From the NCBI RefSeq assembly GCF_964656455.1, contig NC_135716.1, forward strand, positions 106,238,389-106,302,388: a stretch of DNA of 64,000 bases. The letters are read 5' to 3'. The notes beneath the pieces are model-generated. The model was not told where the DNA came from, searched no databases, and was given only the letters and a program-made list of their open reading frames with translations. How positions within the stretch are numbered: the stretch's first letter is position 1; the number at the start of each line of letters is the position of its first letter. The stretch is from Halichoerus grypus (taxonomy: Eukaryota > Chordata > Mammalia > Carnivora > Phocidae). The position numbers were made by a program, and so were the translations under genes. Shown here piece after piece: positions 57,109 to 64,000 of this stretch.

Positions 57109-57546
57109 TAGAGGAAAGTTAAGAGAGTGAATCCTATGAGTTCGCATCATAAGAATTTTTTTTCCTTTTTTCTTTTTTTTTTTTTTTTTAAAGATTTATT
57201 TACTTGAGAGAGAGAGAAAGAGCAAGTGTGTGAGCCCAGGGAGAGGGGGGAAGGAGAGGGAGAGAGAAGCAGGCTCCCCGCTGAGCTCATAGCCCCACAC
57301 AGGGATGGATCTCAGGACCCTGAGATCATGACCTGAGCCGAAATCAAAAGTCAGACACTTAACTGACTGAGTCACCCAGGTGCCCCTCCTTTTTCTTTTT
57401 ATTGTATCTGTATGAGAATATGGATGTTAGCAAACTTACTGTATTAATCACTTCACAATATATGTGGATCAGACCAGCATACTGTATGCCTTAAACTTAC
57501 ACAGTGATATATGTCAATTACTTCCCAATAAAACTGTAAAAAAAAA
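57109..57546 (+). mobile_element. Short 5'-truncated L1 with nested SINE
   Basis: L1 3'UTR-type sequence ('gaatcctatgagttcgcatcataag', then 'tgatatatgtcaattacttcccaataaaactg') ending in poly-A. A perfect 14-bp duplication 'aaaaagtgagtatg' lies at 57095-57108 and 57547-57560. The SINE at 57178-57386 splits it. Confidence 0.85.
57178..57386 (-). mobile_element. Can-SINE nested in truncated L1
   Basis: Long poly-T at the left, antisense body, head at the right ('ctgagtcacccaggtgcccc'). Near-duplicate 'tccttttttcttttt' (57163-57177) / 'tcctttttcttttt' (57387-57400). Confidence 0.9.
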
Positions 57547-57560
57547 AAAAAGTGAGTATG

Positions 57561-59590
57561 AGAGAACAAAGATGTGTTTTTCCATCTCTTTAAATTTGCA
57601 AACTTAATGGCACTAGGGATAAAATTCACATTAGAAACAGGGCCATAATCACAGTACTCTGTCCATTTCCAGAAAGATATACTGGAGTCATTAGGAAACT
57701 GAGATCAGAAGATAATGTGCCATGCTAATTCCATGACTAGGACATTAAAAGTAAACCTTCCACAAGGACTCTTGACCCTAGAAAAGTATAAATGTGGATT
57801 GTTCTCTGGATTGGCACAAATATAAAACCCCAGCATTCTCTGGGGGGATGTGTTTTTTATAAAATAATAACCGAGGAAAAGTTTTGGTATTTAAAGAACA
57901 CTTCATAACAGAATCCATACTTTAAGGAATCTACAGCTAAGAGAGTGCACAAGAAAGGCACACGATGCTGTTTAACACAAGCAGCAGTTTACCTATAAAT
58001 ACCACTTAGGACAGAGGCCAGCACATCTTTGCAAGAAGTACTTTCTGTCAAAATCTCAATTAGTCACTGCCATTGTTCAAAGAATTAAATGTCTTAGATG
58101 TCTCACTAATAAGGTGGATGTGCCATGCTTTTATTTCTAACACTAAGCGATGGCCAGCTAAAGGCAGGTTAGCATCATCTAGCATAGAGAAGCATGCATA
58201 TGGTCGTTTCTACCTTCCCTTGTTTTTCTTCATGGTTGAAACCAACTCTTGACTGTTTATTAAGGCACTAACTGATTCAAAGATGTTATGCAGTATTCCC
58301 TAAATAATCACTGGTATGATATTATATTTAAAAAATTTTTCCTTCCATTTTTGATGCATGCTTCAGAAATATAAATTCATCACATTTTAGGTGTACTGTG
58401 AAAATAAAGTTGCAAATTCTTATTTTCCTGACAAATGCGATTTCTAGTATATTCAGATTTCTACTGTATTTTTTTTTGTTTTTTGTTTTTTTATATTCCA
58501 GCTTTCCCCTCTATTTTTGTTTAAAAATTCTAACACAGAATTTCATGCCAGAAAAAATTTTTTTTCTCCTGAAGCTGGAAGAAATCATTTCAAGTTTCAA
58601 GACTGTGAAAATTGACTACGCCTGACTTTTTCCAAATTGTCTCGTAATGCTTTTTGCCAGGCAGATTCTAGGACCAGTTAGTTTATGATCAAAACTTACA
58701 GATGGTACTTACAGAAGACTAGCCAGTAGGGCATTTTTCAAGAATGTCAAGATCAAAAACTATAATTAAAGGTTATTTTGGGAAAAGCCAGCGTCCCCAT
58801 CACTAACTCCGCAGGGGGAAAAAAAAAGAAGAAGAAACGATTTTGTGACAAAGTAATTGCTGACAAAAACATTGTAACCCAATATGTCATTTGAAAACAA
58901 TTGAATTTCTGGTCTTTTCATTGGGGAACTTTAGCTTTCAAAGTGATAGTTAGGGTTATAGTGTATAATGCTGACTTTTCCTTAAGATCATAGGTTATTT
59001 CACAGCTGTCATAGTTACATAGCCATCTTCCCTGTCACCAGTTCCTGTAGCTCATCCTTGCTGGTGGTTATCTTTATGCCAAATCCTTATAACGTTTAAT
59101 CACCACCAGGTTGAGGTCACATGATGGTAAGCCTGTGATGAAATTTTTACCTCTTAACGTGCAAGGGAAAATTTTATGCACTGAGGCAAAAGCAGGAAAA
59201 TAATGAATATCTATAGTTTAATTTCCATGCATCACTGCTTGTGGCAGTGCAATAAATACCAGGGTGAAGTAATAGCATAGTTAGAGGGGTGGGCTAGAGG
59301 TTTAAAGAGGAGAATTAATATCCATGATTAAAATTGCATGTATCATTGCCAAGGGCTGTGAAAATATGTCAATTGCATGACTATGTCTGTTTCAGTGCCA
59401 GAGAAGGAACATTTAAAATTTAATAATAATTGCTCTGTTTTCTTGCATAAAACAAAGCAAAATCTTTAGTCCAAAGTCTTACTGTTACTAAATGAATGCC
59501 ATGGATATGTGTTTTTGAAAATGATCAACTTTAATCGTACATATATTTTTAGGTCCTGATAAGTAGTTTTTCCATCTCTTTTTTATTTAA
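57561..59590. other. Unrecognised stretch
   Basis: No named repeats or genes. T-rich frame at 58398-58625 (Phe/Leu-rich) is low-complexity chance. Confidence 0.4.
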
Positions 59591-59597
59591 AAAACAC

Positions 59598-59810
59598 TGC
59601 CTGGGTGGCTCAGTCGGTTAAGCATCTGCCTTCGGCTTGGGTCATGATCCCGGAGTCCTGGGATCGAGCCCCACGTCGGGCTCCCTGCTCAGCGGAAAGC
59701 CTGCTTCTCCCTCTCTGACTCCCTCTGCTTGTGTTCCCTCTCTCGCTGTGTCTCTCTCTGTCAAATAAATAAATCTTTAAAATAAAATAAAATAAAATAA
59801 AAATAAAAAA
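59598..59810 (+). mobile_element. Can-SINE, young-looking variant with longer CT tail
   Basis: 'gcctgggtggctcagtcggt', 'gggatcgagccccacgtcgg', 'ctccctctgcttgtgttccc', 'tcgctgtgtctctctctg', 'tcaaataaataaatc' and an (aaaat)n tail. Flanking 'aaaaaac' on both sides is the probable short duplication. The head lacks the first few consensus bases. Confidence 0.93.
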
Positions 59811-60132
59811 TAAAAAAACCTAATGTTGCATATCTACAGGTTCATTTTTTAACTAGGTAACAATTCTATAATTATAATTTAATTAGTCCTTGAATTAATA
59901 TTTGTAGCTCATTTATATTCCTTGATAATGATGATGACTTTATAATATCATATTGCTACAAAAAATGGCAAAGCATATTTTCAATATTATTTATTTTAAG
60001 TTTAGGTTTTTTGTAACTAATAACCGTGTATACCCTTAAATTGCAACATGTAAAATGTTCACATGACAGACAACTTATTGGGGTAAATTAAGAATATGTG
60101 ATTCATTTGTACTTAGAATATGTCTGATTTTT

Positions 60133-60327
60133 TTTTTTTAAAGATTTTATTTATTTATTTGACAGAGAGAGAGATAGCTAGAGCAGGAACACAAGCAGGG
60201 GGAGTGGGAGAGGGAGAGGCAGGCTTCCCGCCGAGCAGGGAGCCCGATGTGGGACTCGATCCCAGGACCCCGGGATCATGACCTGAGCCGAAGGCAGACG
60301 CTTAACGACTGAGCCACCCAGGCGCCC
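60133..60327 (-). mobile_element. Can-SINE, near-pristine, young
   Basis: Full minus-strand SINE with head at the right ('ccacccaggcgcc'). Perfect 18-bp duplication 'agaatatgtctgattttt' at 60115-60132 and 60328-60345. CpG-containing positions such as 'ttcccgccgagcag' and 'cccaggcgcc' are retained. Confidence 0.95.
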
Positions 60328-60345
60328 AGAATATGTCTGATTTTT

Positions 60346-61699
60346 ATGGTAACTACTACAGAGGACACTGAAAAAGTATTGCTAATATTCACATTCCCTG
60401 TATTTCAGAGGTCCTGCTTTTCACTGGGCATTTGAAGTGAAAAATTAGGCTAGTTTGCAACCCTCGAAGAACATTTTTAAAAACCACGTAACGTAGACAG
60501 TTACTTTTCCGAGAATTCTTACTTGGTTGTTGTTTTTAAGTCTGTGAAGTCACCACAAAGCAGAACTCTCACATGCAAAGGTTTTAAAATATAATGCTTT
60601 TTTGGCTAGAGCAGACCTAAAATACATTAATTTTCTAGCTATTAAACAACCAAATCTCTCTCAATTTCTCTCTCTCCTTCTCTCTCTCTCTCTCACACAC
60701 ACACACTTTGTACAGATTCTTACTCAGTGTTATGCTTTTGTATTTTGTCCCCTTGAAGGAGATGAGTACTGTACCCTTTGTTTTGCTCAGAATTGAGGAA
60801 CTAAGTACTTGGTCAGCACTCAACAAATAATAAGTCATAAAGACAAGTACTGAATCCAATTTGAAACTGTAGGGGAATATTTAAGTGGCCCCAAATGTCT
60901 CTGTTCTAGGACTTAATTCCGTTTACGGAGGAGCTGCAATTCCAGATTTTTATGTTCATGCAATAATTCAAATTATTCTCTTTTATTTTTAACGTCTGGA
61001 TGGGCCAAAGAGATTTTCACACTGACGATTACAGCCATGGCTTTCACCAAGCTGAAAAACAAGCTTTAATGTGATGATCCACACCAGACCAAACCTGATG
61101 AGAAATGTAGGGTGTTGCTATGGCAATTCCATTCGTTGGAACTTTTCTCTGTTGGCTTCACTCTGACATTACGTTCTAAAAAGAATCCTATGAAAAGGTG
61201 CAGTGGCTGTGAAGACAAATGCGAAGCCAAGGAGATGGAACTTTCTCATCTGTCTTTCTCCAAAAGAGAGAATGTCGTCATATTGTAATGCCACCCTAAT
61301 GTAGTCAGAGGGCTGGCTTAGGAGGTGTCATTCTGAGATTTCATTGAAACCCTGGAGTTTTTCACTTAAGTGGAAAATGGCAATGTCAGGGTTATGAGCA
61401 GAATTACAAGGTGGAAGAAGGATGCTTAGATTAAACTGAAAGATGACGAGGGCTTGGCTCCTGAAGGAAGGAAGGAAGACCTGTTTTGTTGTTGGGGGTG
61501 GAGGCTGTATTTTTTTTTTTTTTTTTACTAGAGGTTTGATATATTAAAATGTCACTTAAATCTAAGCATCGACAGTGAATGAATCCCAGGTATATCTCTG
61601 ATGGAGAGGGAAATTTATTAATTTACCTAATGTCATTTCTTTCCAGATAGACCTTCCTTTCAGGGGTTATAATCAATTCAACTGTTTATAACAACAACC
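60346..61699. other. Unrecognised stretch
   Basis: Contains the CT/CA microsatellite at 60667-60705 and a T18-type run near 61510-61527. No gene recognised. Confidence 0.4.
60667..60705 (+). repeat. (TC)n(AC)n microsatellite
   Basis: 'tctctctccttctctctctc' passes into 'acacacacacac'. Its complement creates a false Glu-Arg repeat frame on the minus strand. Confidence 0.92.
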
Positions 61700-61930
61700 T
61701 CAGTTAGAATCTCATTACAGACATTGTGTCAAGCACTTTTTTCCTGTTTAATATCACTTAAACTCTTCACAAACAACCCTCTGAGGTAGATATTATTAGC
61801 AACTCCATTTGCACATGAAGAAAGGGAGATTCAGAGAGAAAATGTGACTGGACTTAGGTCAATCACTTAGAAAGAAAAAAATCAAGAATTTGAACACAGA
61901 ACCAAGATCTTAATCAGTGTATTATTAAAC
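61700..61930 (-). mobile_element. MIR element, antisense
   Basis: 'caaccctctgaggtagatattattagcaactccatttgcacatgaagaaa...gtcaatcacttagaaag...gaatttgaacacagaacc' is antisense MIR. Confidence 0.85.
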
Positions 61931-62129
61931 AGAACTAACTGTGCCAAAATTTGATGGGGGAGGGGATTCCTAAGCAATTTACTAGTCAGTAGGAAAAACT
62001 GTATCTTTGACATTACTGTGAATGTCATCCTTTTTCAAGCTAGAAATACAACCAATCAAGTGAGGCTAAGGAGGTGATGTGTCAGGTGATGATGTATCTT
62101 CTGCCTTAACCCACTTTGCAGTTTTAAGT

Positions 62130-62265
62130 CAACAACAATAATTTATGGAGATTTAACCATATGCTGTAAATACAAAAGGACTAAGACACAAGTTCCTGAC
62201 TCAGAAGAATTTATCAGTTACTGGAAGAACATAGTCAACACGTAAAGTGGGGATTCACCGATTTA
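62130..62265 (-). mobile_element. L2 3' end, antisense (weak)
   Basis: 'tatggagatttaaccatatgctgtaaatac...cacaagttcctgactcagaagaatttatc' resembles the antisense L2 terminus. Confidence 0.5.
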
Positions 62266-63189
62266 GGCGTGAATATAAGTATATTTACCAGTAAGACAGA
62301 GGTTAGGAATTAGTGATCTGATGGCTGATAAGGCCCTCAGACATGTTTAATTTGACCCATCCAGTGTGGTTTTGAACATTTTTACTCAATGTTCACATTT
62401 AAAAATTGAAAGATTTCACACAAAATTTGGATTTTCTCATTAAAAAATTCAAATATCTGTGAACACAGAATTCATATTCCTATTTGACAGTAATTGGCTG
62501 GAGCTAATGGAAAGTGTCCACATTAGTAGTGGTGTGCACTCTCCAGTTTTCAAGATTTCCCACCCCTACTTCTCCTGCACACTGAAGTTCAGTGACAGTT
62601 GTCATTCATCATAAAGCTTTTGTCTTTATCTTTCTTATGCCTGTTTATATATGCTACTTTCCTGGCCCGTATAGACTTTTGAGGTTGTGACTTTTGCTGT
62701 AAGGACACCGAAAGGTATTTGAAATACATATTAGTAATAGGTAAGAACAAAAAGGCAATCATTCAGGTAGTAGCAGAGTATCTGCTCTTTCTATGTGCCT
62801 CTGTGATATTCTGTGGATATACACTTAAAATAGCTAAAGATGAGATCTGGGATATGAATTGAAGTTGCCACGACTACTGAGTGCTTCAGAGGTATGATTT
62901 ACTGCAAAACTATTTTGGTTTACCTAAATCTGGATAGGATGTAGGTCATTAAGATGCCCGGTATGGGTGGATGTGTAAACATTTCAGATAAGCAGGCACA
63001 ATTTATGTGCAAAGAAGATTCCAGCTGGAGAATCAGATTAAGTAGAGGAAATAAAGTGGAGTAGAGAGCTAGAATGAGGAAATGAGGGAGAGAGAGAGGT
63101 AGGGATGAGTGGAGAGACTTTATGAGTTGTGAGGTTAGAGCTCCTCAATTCCTTAAGCATTGCCCAGAGTCTTGGCCCTTTCCAGCATT
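62266..63189. other. Unrecognised stretch
   Basis: 62310-62480 ('gataaggccctcagacatgtttaatttgaccc') resembles a degraded DNA transposon but I cannot place it. No gene. Confidence 0.35.
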
Positions 63190-63575
63190 CATCCAGTAGC
63201 TTCTGATAAAATGGACTACAAGATTTTTTTTCTTGGTTTTTGCTTTTATCTCTGCCTGGGATGACTTCTTTCTCTGCAAACCTTTAATTCATCTGATATT
63301 CTCTTACATTTCAACACTTGGTTCAGGGGGCTCATATTCTATTAAACTTTTCTGTTGCCCTTTAGAGAAAGGAAATAACGTCTTCCTTTACACTACGAAC
63401 ACCGTGTATAGGCTTCATTTATTAGACTTAATTATATCCCATTGAAATTATGTATTTACATGCTTGTCTTCCCTAGCAGACTTTGAATTCTTGGGAAGGT
63501 GTCCATGTTTTACTTATCTTTGTATCTCTATTTCTCAGCATGGTATAATAAATATTTGTTGAATAAGTGAATGAA
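63190..63575 (+). mobile_element. L2 3' region
   Basis: 'ctctgcctgggatgacttctttctc', 'gctcatattctattaaac', 'cttgtcttccctagcagactttgaattcttgggaagg' and 'atttgttgaataagtgaatgaat' are sense L2. A 70-codon open frame at 63233-63445 lies inside it and is not a gene. Confidence 0.85.
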
Positions 63576-63736
63576 TACATTCTCAAAAAGGAGTCAAATT
63601 AAAGTATTTTTTTAAAATTTTCTTGACCTACTGACTAATCACATAATCTTAAAGACCCAACATTTCACTCAAAATAGCTATTTAACATATGTAATTATTA
63701 ACCCAATTGACAAAAATTGTGATAACATTTTGAAGT

Positions 63737-63776
63737 TACATGTATGTGTGTATACACACACACACACACACACACC
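63737..63776 (+). repeat. (GT)n/(AC)n microsatellite
   Basis: 'gtatgtgtgtatacacacac' continues as (ac)n to about 63775. The left GT part and right AC part form an imperfect inverted repeat. Confidence 0.92.
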
Positions 63777-64000
63777 CATATCTATATATCTGTATCTATA
63801 ATTAGTTGAACATGTTCTTCATCTGGGGTGCTAAATTAAGACACTCTGGAGAGCATCTGAGTGAAATTTAATTACGTAACTAAATAAGCATTTAATTTCA
63901 TTATAAAATTTACCAAATATACCCCCTCTATCCAGTCACCCACCAAAGCTACCATGTTCTTTTGAAAAATATCATCATTAAAATATTAACTAAAGCAAGC

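Noticed and set aside
60635..60859. Minus-strand frame with a Glu-Arg repeat
   Set aside because: The repeat is only the translation of the CT microsatellite.
63737..63776. CRISPR-like or phage-like direct repeats
   Set aside because: The repeats are dinucleotide microsatellites in a mammalian genome, with no spacer structure.

Overview
This window looks like a repeat-rich, gene-poor stretch of the nuclear genome of a mammal of the order Carnivora, most likely an arctoid caniform (bear, seal or mustelid group). The main evidence is the abundant tRNA-Lys-type Can-SINE (SINEC) family. Its heads read like 'gcctgggtggctcagtcggttaag', followed by 'ctgccttcggctcaggtcatgatccc' and 'gggctccctgctcagcgggga'. 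This differs from the usual canid and felid versions. The background also carries the common eutherian repeats: L2, MIR, ancient L1M and HAL1, an ERVL-MaLR LTR, and hAT and Tigger DNA transposons. I recognise no host protein-coding gene, rRNA or tRNA gene. The longest open frames all belong to LINE-1 elements.

The main object is a full-length young LINE-1 on the minus strand at 9010-14978, about 5.97 kb, flanked by a perfect 16-bp target-site duplication. It keeps a GC- and CpG-rich 5'UTR, an apparently intact ORF1 (304 aa), and an ORF2 whose endonuclease, reverse transcriptase and Cys-rich C-terminus are all present. ORF2 is split by two small frameshifting lesions, near 12025 and 10450. A 5'-truncated copy of the same young lineage lies in the opposite orientation at 34421-34991, inserted into an L2. 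An older carnivore L1 (39775-42018), a short truncated L1 with its own target duplication (57109-57546) and many L1M/HAL1 fossils fill other parts.

Layout: 1-3170 is an old antisense L1M with SINEs. 3514-3900 is a head-to-head SINE pair. 4260-9000 is mostly unrecognised sequence with MIR and L2. 9010-14978 is the young L1. 15-27 kb holds scattered L2, MIR, L1 tails, HAL1, a Tigger MITE and SINEs. 27.2-27.7 kb is a hAT deletion derivative with a transposase remnant. 27.8-34 kb is L1M, an MLT1 LTR, and L2. 34.3-36.1 kb is a long L2 interrupted by the young truncated L1. 36-37.9 kb is unrecognised. 37.9-42 kb is several L1s in a row. 42-48.5 kb is MIR, L2, an LTR-like repeat and a DNA transposon. 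48.5-53.9 kb is the longest stretch without a recognised repeat. 53.9-64 kb is SINEs, L2, MIR and microsatellites.

Nothing here supports an undescribed functional system. The most useful observations are the nearly intact L1 with its two precise breaks, several SINE/L1 insertions young enough to be polymorphic, two candidate cryptic exons with good splice signals (26140-26238 and 53153-53238), and a few rearranged repeats. Repeat families were assigned by eye and from memory of consensus sequences. RepeatMasker would refine names and borders.
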